64,000 nucleotides of DNA from Undaria pinnatifida. Lineage: Eukaryota > Sar > Phaeophyceae > Laminariales > Alariaceae. Shown here in pieces: positions 22,314 to 34,275 of this stretch. The position numbers and the translations under genes are program-made. The stretch is taken from the NCBI GenBank assembly GCA_012845835.1, contig JABAKD010000017.1:1-64000 (forward strand), in the 5' to 3' direction. The notes below the pieces were generated by a model that was not told the DNA's origin, did no database searches, and saw only the letters and a program-made list of their open reading frames with translations. Numbering within the stretch: position 1 is the first letter of the stretch; every line of letters begins with the position of its first letter.

Positions 22314-22553
22314 ATGAATGGTGCCTTGGTTACCGCGTTTACCCTTGCTTTCCTTGTCGGTTTTGACATTCCTGGATTTGCCTGGGGCAAGATAGAGCAG
22401 GGAAGATATGTCCGAAAAGGGCGTGCACGCACGCTGCTCTTAGAAAAGGTAAAGCCGGCATTATTGCAGGCATGCCCTAAAGGCCTGGGCATAGTACCAG
22501 GTGGCTCGTCCGACGCGCTGGACGTTCCTACACATTTCCCAGATAATAAGTGA
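22314..22553 (+). CDS. Small hypothetical frame with hydrophobic N-terminus
   Basis: 79 codons from an ATG. Residues 3-22 (starting ALVTAFTLAFLVGF) could be a signal peptide; the rest is basic then neutral, with PGGSS near the end. No family is recognised and no second copy is seen. The opposite strand is also open, so this may be chance. Confidence 0.15.
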   Translation: MNGALVTAFTLAFLVGFDIPGFAWGKIEQGRYVRKGRARTLLLEKVKPALLQACPKGLGIVPGGSSDALDVPTHFPDNK

Positions 22554-25500
22554 TAAACCAGGCCCTGGGTAGCATGGTGTCAGTTTCTCTAAGTAAGTGA
22601 CGTTGAAGCCGATGGATATAGACTACACAAAGCATCACAAGCGTGATTGTTTTGATAATTCGAAATAACAGCGGATCCGTAGTATAAACTAATAAAACTG
22701 GTAGAAAGACGCTTGAAACGAATCCTGCAGCCGCTTCCTGTACAACCGGATGGAACACATTGGGACACACTACATACAGTGAGTGCCTGTCGCTCACTGT
22801 GCGTTCCAGTTCTTGTCACTGGAATTTGCTCTTTTTATTACTTTAGTATAGAGAATATTGTTTTTCTCCACCAACCAGGAAAACTCAAATTCGTCAGTCA
22901 GTGATGTTTTCTATTATGTAGGCGTACAACGACGTTGCACATCCTGTATTTCAACATAGAGCAGCAGCTAAGAGAAACCGGGGGGGCGCGGGGGGGGAGC
23001 AACCGTATTGAGACAGCTCTGTGTAGATTGATGCAGAAACCAAATGGTAGATCGTGTGACACGGTATCAGTTGGAATAGAAATAAGTGGAGCGTGTGGTA
23101 CTACTATTAATATCATGTACATAGTCTATAGCTTGGAACCCCCTACTATACAGTCAGCGACGGTTTCCGCTTTGAGTTCGTTGACTTGTGAAGGGAGCGG
23201 GAAAGCGACCGTATAATGACACTGGCTGCTGTCGTTCTCTGTTTTTTTTTTCTTTTTCTTTTCTTTGTTGTTTGCTCCCTTGTGCCCTTCCTACCGGCCG
23301 TACACCAGTGAGTGGTATCTTTTTCCTCTTCTTCGGGTTGTTTTATACGTGAAACAGTAGTTATCTTCGTGTTGTTTTCTCCGTGCCACTACGTAGCTCG
23401 TACAGTCAATGTCTTCGTTTCGTTCTGTCCGTGCAACAGGTATATGCTACTCTTACGCAACTAATACGTACCTGGTATGTGTTGTTCTTCTTGCAGCGTT
23501 TCCTTTCTGATCTTCTTGAATCACATTCTTCAGAACACCTGTCGTCTGTTTTTATCTTTTCCTTCTTTTTGTTATTTTATTTCTTTTTTTCTTCATTTTT
23601 TTTCGTCTGTTATGATCTGACTTGTTTTACTGTTTTCTCATACCCGGTACGATAGCGAATCACTTGCTTCACTTTGATAAGTGCAACTGATAGTTTATTC
23701 TGTTTCACGGTCTGTGACCACATAGTAATCAAGATGGGTCTCTCTAGGATGAACAATCAGCATGGACACTGGCCGTTCTTATGCCGCTGGCTACAAATAA
23801 CGGTATAACGTGAAAGCAGCACGCACACTGTCCACCAAAGTTAGTATCTGGTAAGTTACGGCAAGAAAATCGTTTTCGTCCATAGGAAACGAAGTGTCCA
23901 CCAGGGATACCACATATCAGGATCGGTGCAGGGACAACGAAAGGTATTGAAATATGTTGGTGTGAAGAAGGAAATATATTGCAAGCAATACATATTCGTC
24001 CATATATTATCATTTTTTGTCAGTCGCGGTTTTCCGCTTCTCCAACACTACAGGACCTGGTGTGTTTGCAAGTGATCGGTGTTGAGTTTCGCGCTACAAC
24101 AGTCAGTTATTTATTAGAACGGACGTGGCGGACGGGGATTTACTCAAGTATCATATCTTGCTATTTCTCAACCAACAGAGGAGGGGCAAAAGTAGGGCAT
24201 CGATAGCTACTGCACGCTACAGAATGGAGGAGAACACACTTCTTACACCTAGCCAAGCCCGATCAGTCCGGCCAAGCTGGTAAGTGCGCGGAGTTTCGAT
24301 GTTGCTTTTTTTTTCTGGCTGTGGTGCTTGCTGTGCATTTCTAATACTGCTGTGGTGAATGCGGGCTGCCAGGTTTGGGATCCAATCTTCTTTTTTTACG
24401 GCCTTCTCAGATGAGAAACTACCCAATACACAAAAAAACCGTACATTTTCCAAGTATATTTGATGAACCAAGCCGATAGAATTGCCAAACAAACGATGTT
24501 TCGTGATCGAGTTTCGGCATAGATAGTCGAGTGTTTTGGGATAACTTTGGACGCATTCAACCAATTGGCCATCCTCAGAACAAATAAGGCTCGCCCCTAC
24601 GTTAGCATGCGTCCTTGCTGTGTACCACGTACCTCGTACCACGTGTGGTGTGATAACGGATGCAATTACAGGGAAAGGTTTTGGCCGAAATAACTCTGAC
24701 GGAATTGGCCCATCAAGCGAGGATCGATGGGCGTGTCTCAATATCGCTGGAATATCATTGGTGCTTACTACGTTATCTCATATCGATTACAGTATATGCT
24801 TAGTCTGGTTCATTAGGCGTTCGTCGAGTTGCACTTTCGGCGGTTTTCAAAGTATACGTTTGGATGGGGTAGGGAATGCCTTGCATCCAAAGTCCCATAC
24901 AAGACCCGGGTGGCACGTATGACGGTAGCACGCGCGTACTGAAACGTCCTGCTGATCCGCAACTCAGGGTGGTGGGCAGAGCACACTCGTGTTCAGTCAA
25001 TTACTGATGTAACATCGCCCGACGTACCACGCGTCTCCCAACTTCGCTGTACGACTACTTGTAGCAACCTCGCATCGGTATCTTCGTTGGATGATCTTTA
25101 ACCGTACGTGCTCGTCAACTACGTGGGCCCTCAGCATTGACGATGAATTAAACCCACCTACTATTCGTCCATATTGATATGTGCTATGGTTAGTGAAACT
25201 ACGTTATATGCTAGTGTGTAGGGCTTCGCCCTGTCAAAATCGACCTCAAAGTTGACCGCCACGGCGGTGATCTAGTAGTGACCCCCGGTTCCCTGTAGGG
25301 TAGGTTCTGGAGTTTAAATGCCACCGGGTAGCCCATTTTTGTATGTTAAAAAATGTTTTCAAACCGAAAATAATAAATCTTTCACTCAACAACGAAGAAT
25401 ACCTAGCAGTGTTGGTAGGCGCAATTTCATGCGTGTACACGAGGGAAGAAAGTGCTGTACCCCGCATGCGCTCCAAACCAAGGCGCGTGCAGTGGTGGGA

Positions 25501-28031
25501 AAAAGGCGAGGAAAGACTGTTCAGTGACCCCGGCTCTGAACTACCTCTAGGAAGGGAGAAGGGGAAACATGACAAATGCGAAGATAATAGACGGCATGAA
25601 CGAAAAACAACTGCAAGCCGCCACTATTTATCTACTGCTTGAGGCCGCCAGTCCACCGGTACAATATATGGCACTTACACGTCCAAGAAGCACGTCACAT
25701 TGAATGTAATGGGGACCTATCAGAATACCTTCCGGTTGGAGAATGGGCAGAAAGAAAGGAAGATGTTTGAGTGGACTATGTTTGCTCTTTCTATTGTCCT
25801 TGTCAGAGATTGGTACCGCTTCGTAGATGGGAGAGTAATTGGGTTTGTATTTTTATTGGTCTGTGCTATAGTGCATTCATCTATTAATAGTGGTTTGTTT
25901 TCTTCTGAGGGCATCCTCTGGTCCCTTCCTGCTCACCCGTGTAGTTGCTGATTGCCAAATATGGGCAGAGTACTACAAACAGAGCCTTACGAGCCAGCCC
26001 TTTAAGCACGAAGGTAGCACACATATATAAGCCACAAACACCCCTGCGCTTTGTCGGGGGAAAAAGTATTGGGGCCGTGTTTTCCGAGAGCTAAAAAAAC
26101 TAGTCTCACCAAACTGTTGCTACTGTGCAATATCTCGCACCATTCGCGCCGGCGGGTTGATTTCCGTATTGTGATCACGATGAGGCTTATTTCTGCGAAC
26201 TCGGTACATCTAGAAACGCATGGAGCGGGGGAAGAGGTCTGAAAGCTAGCTGTCGTCAACAAGTCATTGACAGAAATGAGGATAGGCCTCATTGGTATAT
26301 TGAACGAAATAACTACGGGAGGGTGGTGTACGACAAAGAGCTATTTTTAGATTTTCTTTAGTACAACATCCTGCAAGCAGTTTTGAGGTTTCCCTCACAC
26401 CCACCGCACGCTCGAAAATTGTATAGAAGAATTGCGAAAATACCGGTCTATTCGATCCCTCGCATTTCTATTCCTCGTCAAAGTAGAAGAGCTTGCTGGC
26501 ATTTATCTAAAAGAAGCAGGTTTTGTTAGTACAGATAGATACTAACGCATGGCCAGATGGGGGGTGGAAGGGGTGCCGTGATGATGCCGGTAGGACTCTT
26601 GGAGCATACGGACGCGATACTCTCACCGAAGTCGTGAATGACTTCTCTAATTTCAGCTACGAACTACAAGTTCTCTGTAAGGCTAGTACGTTGTTCAGCA
26701 CGCGCAAGGGTGGATAGTGAACGCACTCTGCGGCACTGTTGACCTAAAGCGCGCCAACTACATCCCAACCAACAAAGCCCATCGCGCAAGAACACATGAC
26801 AGATCAAGGTTATGGTAGCTGCGTACAGTAAAGGACTCATCTGTCAACGGCATTGATACACTAGGCTGAGTGGCCACCCTTGCTTTTGCAGCTTTAATTT
26901 GCTAAGTCGTTTGATTTCGCGGCAGTCACCACCACGAAACAGTCTGTCACATTGTCCTTCCAAAGCACATTTGGAAACTTTTCTCTGAGTGCGTTAAGGC
27001 GCCATTCGCCTAGGCAGACAAAATCGTCAAGGAAATATGTGAATTATCCACACCGTTGTATTTGTCGATATATGTTCCACCGACAGTCTCCATTTCCAAC
27101 CAAGGAGGACTCAGACCACCGTCAACATTACAATGCTCCCCCCAACGAAGAACTTAGCAAATAGAACAACCTGACACTTGAACGCATAAAGACACAAAGT
27201 ACATCATATTTAAACCTGCGTATGAACAGCGGTAGAACGGATTTAGTCCTTTCACCTAAGAACAGAAACACGAATTCGGTAACTTGTTCAGATATGTGTA
27301 TGAACAGTGGTAAATACCGATTTAATAGTGGAATCACAATACGCGAGTGTAATTGCCAGTACGAGCGGCAACAATGATGTAATCATGTACACACTATATG
27401 CGAGGGTACCGACAAGAAAGACTCCAAACGACAAGCGCGAAATGAAACTGTTCAACACGGCCATTGAGTTAATCCCCCTAGCTACATAAACCTGAAGAAG
27501 AGAGGAAAAGGTGGCCATCTGTCTAGATAGCGAAGGTGCTTACTAATAAGCTTGTGTATGTACGCAGGTACATAGTCTAAGTCTACGCACATAGATGGTA
27601 CTCCAATAGTGCAACAGTATCACAGTAGCTTCTGGTGATGTGGTTACACGAAATTAATGTCTGCGTTGTGTTTACGGTGTACCCTCTGAACATGTACTCC
27701 TACAACAAAAAAGAACTTCAAGAAAATCGAGTAGACATTGCAGAGGAATATGTTTGTCCACCTGTATACCGTAACCGGCATGTACCACGTGAGCGTTTTA
27801 GATAATGTATGTATGATAAACGTACTTGGAAAAATCAGGCTACTTTGACGCCAAGGATCATCCCCCACAAAACATGACGTTGGGTGGAGTGCGTAATATA
27901 TGCACCTTTGTCTTGCACTAGTTTGTATGATGCACAGTCTACTAATATAAGAATTTGTGATAGTACTACACAACTCATACTACAGGGTAAGTTCTAAACA
28001 AGCGAAAAGCCGTGCCGATGTAGATCGAATT
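22554..28031. other. Long region without a supported gene
   Basis: About 5.5 kb with no recognised repeat, element or spliced gene. The longest frame (24217-24741, minus, 174 codons) has no motif I recognise. T-rich sequence at 23238-23620 gives Phe/Leu-rich frames. A plus frame at 25343-25642 is hydrophilic with a Trp-Trp pair, but unassignable. Confidence 0.4.
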
Positions 28032-28513
28032 TGTTGAATTAAAAGCGGGGGACACAGAGTGCCCCCTGCAGGTCTGCCAATTGAGCAGGTCCTCGGAGAG
28101 GACTCACTTTCGTTCCTTCGTAGATATATAGCTTTATTCGTTTCCACCAGAGCCCGGGATAGCTTCTGAGGTCCGAGGCGCGTGCCTCCGATCTAATTCC
28201 TAACTTCCCCGAATATAAACCGCCAACCTTATCATACGAAACCCATCCAAATGATCTCAAATTCGGATACCTACAGGCCTTTCGAGGCCGTATCTTAACA
28301 CTAGCCCACCCTGATGAGTCGCATATGCAGAAATATGGGAGATTCGGGGAAACTCGGGTTCTACGAACTAGACCATGAGTCGAAGATGCGGCTCCTCAAA
28401 CCCCACTCCCACACCTCTAACCGTCTGGCTATGGAGCCAGGAACACGCGAAAAACCCATCCAAATGATCTCAAATTCGGATACCTACAAGACTTTCGAGG
28501 CCGTATCTTAACA
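28032..28513 (-). mobile_element. Internally deleted gypsy relative: partial LTR, 150-bp internal, LTR
   Basis: Read on the minus strand: 62 bp of LTR start (28513-28452, TGTTAAGATACGG), then about 151 bp matching the 3' internal end of the gypsy element at 15994-16145, then a complete 269-bp LTR (28300-28032) ending TTCAACA. The 62-bp LTR start occurs twice (28452-28513 and 28239-28300). The junction sits at a shared TTTCG, suggesting a microhomology deletion between the 5' LTR and the internal 3' end. Outer ends are TG...CA; no target duplication is obvious. Confidence 0.75.
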
Positions 28514-28747
28514 AATACCTACGGCATAAAGGTGCATCAGTGTGTTGTTGTGACCTTGTAGCCTAGCAGATTATAGACACCTTCTGATGCTGCATGGTAC
28601 AATAGTAGTGCTCGCACGAGTACAAATATTGCGAAGTCGGCAAGAAGATGCGAAAACGCCTTCTTTTGTTAGAGAAGCAAATTGAAGGCAGAAGAAACAA
28701 CCCAGTCTATACACATACTCGTATATTCCGTGTTGCTGAAGGCCCCT

Positions 28748-28855
28748 ATGCTTCCCAGTGATCTGGCGGCGTTGGTGTTGCTGTTGTTGGTGGTGATCTT
28801 GTTGGTGGTGACCTTCGTGTTCCGAGCTTCGGTTGCAGCTGCACAGACAATGTGA
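28748..28855 (+). CDS. Tiny hydrophobic frame, one predicted membrane helix
   Basis: 35 codons starting MLPSDLAALVLLLLLVVILL, then a short Ala-rich end. It lies in the same frame as the next tiny frame and the 29006-29236 frame, separated only by stops. The Leu/Val content comes partly from GTTGTTG-type low-complexity DNA, so coding is doubtful. Confidence 0.12.
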   Translation: MLPSDLAALVLLLLVVILLVVTFVFRASVAAAQTM

Positions 28856-28882
28856 ACACTTCAGGTATATATATATATATCG

Positions 28883-28966
28883 ATGGTCCTACTTCTCGTT
28901 GCTGTTGTCTTCATGGTCCTACTGTTGTGGTACCAGGTGGATAATAATGCCCTGCACATGAACTAG
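28883..28966 (+). CDS. Second tiny hydrophobic frame
   Basis: 27 codons beginning MVLLLVAVVFMVLLLWYQ, a single predicted membrane helix 28 bp after the previous tiny frame and in the same phase. No ribosome or splice evidence; function unknown. Confidence 0.12.
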   Translation: MVLLLVAVVFMVLLLWYQVDNNALHMN

Positions 28967-30009
28967 AGTACGTAACCTATTACCACTGTTAAGCGGGCGG
29001 AGGAGATGCGGACCATCAATGAAGACCTGAAATGGAGCATCGTAATTATTTCCTCTTGTCAACATCGCACTTTTGCACTGCTCTTAGAGGGCAGCCTGCC
29101 GGATGTTGTATCAAAATGCCGGGCGACCAATTATTTTTTCGGATATGAAACAGTGCAAGGAAACAGTGTTGAACTCCCGAACCAGTCCGGCTCAGCTGTG
29201 ATATCGATATGTGATTATAAACTGGTTCCTTGTTAGGGTAAACAGCCCACGAACCACGTAGCTGGTTTGTTTTAGGTGGAGATCCCATTAGTCGTCCGTG
29301 CCATGAAGCCTCCGGTGGGATGGTTGTCAATCAAGCTGTTTTTGTGATTGCAAGCGGTTTGCAAGATAAAGACTATACCTCTTTCTCTGGTGCTTGATGA
29401 GTAGCCGGGAATTCAACAAGCAAACGTGCCTCTTCTGGAATCTTCTGGACACTGTTTGATGTCTCCCAGCTGAAGAGAAAGGACGTCACTAGAGGCAACC
29501 CCTGCATTCTTCTACGGTGGAGATGTGGTTGTCGTGATTGCTGGAGCTGTAGAGTGTACTGTAGAAGGTGTTGTTCCATAGGTATCATCATTAGTTACAG
29601 GTGTTACTCTGGTGATATCGCTGTAACCGATCAAGATGATGAAATTGGTCGAAGACGTTGCAGAAAAAAAACAAAGCACGAATTCGATCCGGCTGGCCGG
29701 TAAGGCTTCCGTGCCTGCCGGCGGTCCTTTCATAGGTTTGTCGCCTGGTGGCCAGCCTTTAATATTTTCCCCGCTGTTCCATTAGACTTCCGTGTGTGCT
29801 GGTGGGCGTTTTGCATTGTATTCAGCTTCACAGCTGACGTTTTGTTGCTGGTTCGGTCACAGCTGCCCTTCTGCGCAACCGCTGACGTTTTAGATGTAGG
29901 TGGACAAGGTGATCTACTTGTACAATACCAGAAACATACATAATCAACCTCAAAGTATACATGTACTTCATTAGACTACATAAATTCTGAAAAAAAAACA
30001 TTACCAGGC
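28967..30009. other. Region without a supported gene
   Basis: Short frames on both strands without motifs; no repeat match. Confidence 0.4.
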
Positions 30010-31325
30010 GGGAGATATAATGGGGTGTCTTCTTGCTGCAACCGTCAGATTCGTCCCCTTCAAGTGTTTATAGTTTCCGCGCACATATTGAAATGCTCGC
30101 CCCCCCTCCCCCCCCCCCCCCCCGATCCTTCCTGTTTAAACGCACCACCTGAAATCAAAATCTGCCAGAGTAGTAAACACTACCAGCTAGCTGATATCAT
30201 CTCATTATCCATCTAGCCATCCATGCCGTGGCTCCAACTCATCTCCCCCCCCCCCCCCCTTTGTTCCCCGCCCAGTTCGTTCAAAGGCCCCACTTACAAT
30301 CGAAATCGGCCAGAGTAACAAACACTAATAAGCCATTGATATCACGTCATTATCTTTGTAGCCATCCATGACGTAGCTTTCATTCATCCCCCCCCCCCTC
30401 CAACGCCCCCTCCTGCCCCACACCCGCACGATCGCCTAGACTCAGCACCGCGCGTATAGTAGGTCCCTTCATATATGATTAATACGCACGATCGGAGGAT
30501 CACACACAACTTTGCGAACATCAGCGTCGACCAAATCTTTGATTTGAATATTATATGTGACCTAAACCTCTCGAAAACCCTAGCCCCCCCCCCCCCCCCC
30601 CCCCGCGCGCCTCTGAATTCTTTCCCCTCGCTTCTTCTTGCTTACACGCCCCACCTACTATCGTAATCCACCAGAGTAATAAACACTTCCACGCCCTGGA
30701 TATCGCCTCGGTTTCTTTTCAGAGCCGTCCATGCCGGTGCTGCCATTCCCACCGACCCCCGTCCCCAACTCCCGCTCCTTCACCCACCACCGGCGCCATC
30801 GCCTAGACCTAGCAACACGCGTATAGCCAACCCATACATCTATGCGACCTAAAGCCCTCCCGCCCCGCCCCCGGCCCCCCCCCGCCACATTCCTCCCTCC
30901 CCCACAAGAAATATTTTTAGTTTCCACACACAAATAGACCTGCCCCACCTGTCCCCTCCCCCCCCCCTTCCCCCCTTCCGCCCCCCTTTTGATCAAAATC
31001 AGGCCCCCGCGTCCTTAAAAACTCCGCCCTCCCCTCACCGGATATTCGACTTACAGGATTCACTTGATAAAGTGATGCATTTCCTTCCACAGCTGTCAGA
31101 TTTTGTCCCCCTCAGAAACGGGTTTTATAGTTTCCGCTCACAGACTGCCTAATATCACCCCGTTGACCCTGATAGCTACACTGTAATTGCAAGGGGAATC
31201 GCCGACCTATATCCTTAATGAGGACACACAACTCGTAATGCGCGCGATCGGAGTATCACACACAGCTTGCAAAGATGAGTTTCGACGAAATCTTCGATCT
31301 CACAGCTGGAGTGTATTTTAATTTT
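30010..31325 (+). repeat. Poly-C element family, two nested or tandem copies
   Basis: A diverged copy from about 30010 ends in a mutated tail at 30484-30560. A second, better copy runs from about 30580 to 31322 with an intact tail containing ATGAGTTTCGACGAAATCTT. C-runs occur at about 30087-30122, 30246-30260, 30390-30400, 30584-30605 and later. The internal block CTGGATATCGCC...CATCGCCTAGACCTAGCA is shared with the 20.7-kb copy over several hundred bases. At least three AATC-GAAATC-GCCAGAGTAA modules are repeated inside it. Confidence 0.85.
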
Positions 31326-31424
31326 TATAATAAATAATAATTATCACAGTTACCATAAGTTGTGGTAGTGCTTGAACTACTGGAAGTAGCATATGTCACC
31401 AACGTGTACTATTTAAAAAAATTA

Positions 31425-31860
31425 TAAATCCTCCAGCTGTGAGAGCGAATATTTCGTCGAAACTCATCTTTGCACGCTTGTGTGATACTCCGATCGCGCG
31501 TATTGCGGTTTGTGCGTCCTCATTAAGGATATAGGTCGGCGACTCCCCTTGCAACTACAGTGTAGCCATCAGGGTCAACAGGGCGATGTTAGTCAGTCTG
31601 TGCGCGGAAACTATAAAACCCGTTTTTGAGGGGGACAAAATGTGACAGCTGTGGAAGGAAATGCATCTGTTTATCAAGTGAGTACTGTAAGTCGAACAAC
31701 CGGTGAGAGGAAAACGGAGTTTTGAAGAACGTGGGGGCCTAGTTAATATCAAAAAGGAGCTGTGTTGTGGGGGGGGGCGGCGGAGCAGCTCTAGTTGTGC
31801 GTGGAAACTTTAAATCCTTCAAGGGGATACATCTGACGGTTTTGGAAAGAATGTACTATT
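31425..31860 (-). repeat. Poly-C element family, inverted copy facing the previous one
   Basis: An inverted tail at 31432-31470 is followed by the CTCATTAAGGATATAGGTCG block, the ATCAGGGTCAACAGGG block, the ACTATAAAACCCG module, a G-run at 31770-31778 and a GTGGAAACTTTAAATCC module. It is tail-to-tail with the 30.6-31.3 kb copy across about 110 bp of AT-rich spacer. Confidence 0.8.
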
Positions 31861-32094
31861 TTATCATAGTGATAGATATTATAATACACTCTGACTTTTG
31901 TTATTCTGTGCTTTGTATTACAACCTTCCTTCCAGCTTCCCCCTCTGCTTGGATTATAACATTGTAGGTATGCAGAATGACTGTAAAATATTACACCTAC
32001 AATGAGAACTACAACCCACCTATTGGTTAGGGTTAGCGTTATTGTAACCCCCGCCCTCTATACAGACCATGTCATAAAATAATACAATGCTCAC

Positions 32095-32515
32095 TATAAT
32101 ATCTACCCTCCATGCGGGTTTTATAGTATTAGTGCACAGAATGTTTACCTAACCGTAACCCTACCCCTGACACACAACCCGTGATACTCGCGATCGGAGT
32201 AACACACACAGCCTTTTTGCAAAGATGAGTTTCGACCAAGTATTCGATCTTACAGCTGGAGTGTATTATTATTTTTATAATATACGTGGAAAATCGTCCT
32301 GTTGACCCTGACGACATCGAGAGGAGTCACCATATATCTTTCATGAATGAGGAACGAAGATATAACACGCGCGAACGACCTTCCGTAAACGTTGTGCAAC
32401 TACTACTGTGGTATATCAGTGAAACATAGACGTACCCCGCAACTTGCAAAGTTGAGTTTCAACCATCCAATCAGTTGTACTCACAGATGACGTTATTTTA
32501 TTTTTATATAAAGTG
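32095..32515 (+). repeat. Poly-C element family, two decayed tail copies
   Basis: The first tail (to about 32275) contains ATGAGTTTCGACCAAGTATT and ACAGCTGGAGTGTATT. A second, more diverged tail follows at 32300-32510, with CCTGTTGACCCTGACGACAT and GTTGAGTTTCAACC. Neither has a C-run. Confidence 0.65.
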
Positions 32516-33339
32516 TACGTTGGGCCTATCACCTTTTGAAGTACTGAATAACCACTCGCAACCAAACTATTTCATGTCTAGCTCAAACCTCCGCGACAGC
32601 CTGCAGAGAGAGCAGAGAGCAGCGTGCAGAAACGCACTACAATAGTACTCCCGCCCCCTCGTGTGGCACCACCTGAAGGCCCCTCCGCAGAACTCTGCCC
32701 TTAATCGTCAGTCAGTATGCCTCTCTGGATGCGCTGATCCCGGAATCCGGTTGGAATTGTGTTTGTTGGTTGACCTCGTCCGTGCCAGATGCATCGCAGT
32801 CGCCGGCAGCCTGTCAGTGCACTACTGACTACTACTGACTGGTAGGTAGAATTATGGCCTCCGGAAGAACCTAACCTCGGCCGACTCTAACGGTATTCGC
32901 TGGGGCGAACTCTTCCGAGGATCAATATCATACGCCCGTTGCTCGCTCTGCTGCCCCAGCTGTCTCTGCCTCGGATTCTCGTGTTGTGGCTTCTACAGCT
33001 CTGCTGCGTTGTCGCTTTTTTTTACACCTACGCACGATCCACGTACGTATATGTTTTGATCGCATCGTTTGTTGTTCCTGCGCGTTTTGCTTTCCTTTGC
33101 ACAAAAAAAAATAATATCTGCTGCTGCAGCTTGTCCGACATAGTGCGCTGTACGCAAGCAGCGGGGGGGGTTGCAGTACTGCGCTGTGGTATTGTGCGGC
33201 GGGCGGGATTCGCGCCCCTGGAGTTGTTGCCGCGCGAGATGTGCTCTCGTTAACACGATCACCTGTATCACACCACACACCTGCAGCTTCGAGTACACCA
33301 AAACAGGAAATCGCTTTACACATCAAAATGCACCAGCAA
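32516..33339. other. Region without a supported gene
   Basis: Short overlapping frames (for example 32928-33386 minus and 32939-33253 plus) occupy the same DNA on both strands. No family motif or splice-supported exon is visible. Confidence 0.35.
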
Positions 33340-33930
33340 GTTATTGCGCATATATACCTCGAACACTCCACCCTCTCTTTACTCACTGATTGTACGACTT
33401 ACCCCAGGATATACATTATAAACTGATGTATTATTTCCAAAAATGTCACATTTATCCCCTCGAAAAAGTGTATAGTTTCCAGGCACATATTGAGCTGCCC
33501 CCCCCTCCCCCCCCCCGCCCCCCCCCCCCCCCCCCCCCGCCCCCAATAATATACTGGTGCCAAAACCGTCAGATTTATCCCCTCGAAAGGATTTATAGCT
33601 TACATGCACAAATTGCCCCTTCCTCCCCCCCCCCCCCCGCCCCCCTCCAAACCCGCTCGCTTTTGATCCAAACCAGGCCCCCGCTTTCCCTTCACAGCTG
33701 TCAGATTTTGTCCCCCTCAGAAACGGGTTTTATAGTTTCCGCGCACAGACTGACTAAAGTCATCCTGTTGACCCTGGTAGCTACACTGTAGCTGTAAGGG
33801 GAGTCGCCGACCTATATGCTTAATGAGGACACACAACTCGTAATGCGCGCGATCGGAGTATCACACACAGCTTGCAAAGATGAGTTTCGACGAAATCTTC
33901 GACCTCACAGCTGGAGTGTATTATTTTAAT
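33340..33930 (+). repeat. Poly-C element family, copy with three modules
   Basis: Three successive modules each contain a CAGATTT/CACATTTATCCCCTCG motif, then a TATAGTTTCC/TATAGCTTAC motif, and end in a C-run (about 33498-33545 and 33623-33640). Then come CAGCTGTCAGATTTTGTCC and the intact tail to about 33925. This copy shows the modular build most clearly. Confidence 0.85.
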
Positions 33931-34088
33931 TTTCATAAGATATATATATATAAGCGGCTATCCATCGGTCGGTGTATTTTCCAAGCTCTATTAACAAAAA
34001 TAATTGAAATGAAAACAACTGGCGAACGCCATGCGGGGGAACTTCGAAATTTAAACAAATTTCCGACGGACATCAATTCGACTACAGT

Positions 34089-34275
<187 letters not shown>

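Noticed and set aside
24217-24741. 174-codon minus-strand frame
   Set aside because: With stops at about 3 in 64 codons, roughly one frame of this length is expected by chance in six frames of 64 kb. No motif, second copy or splice support.
25343-25642. N-terminus of a Harbinger/PIF-type transposase
   Set aside because: A Trp-Trp and basic composition are suggestive, but no DDE motif, terminal repeats or DNA-binding signature could be found.
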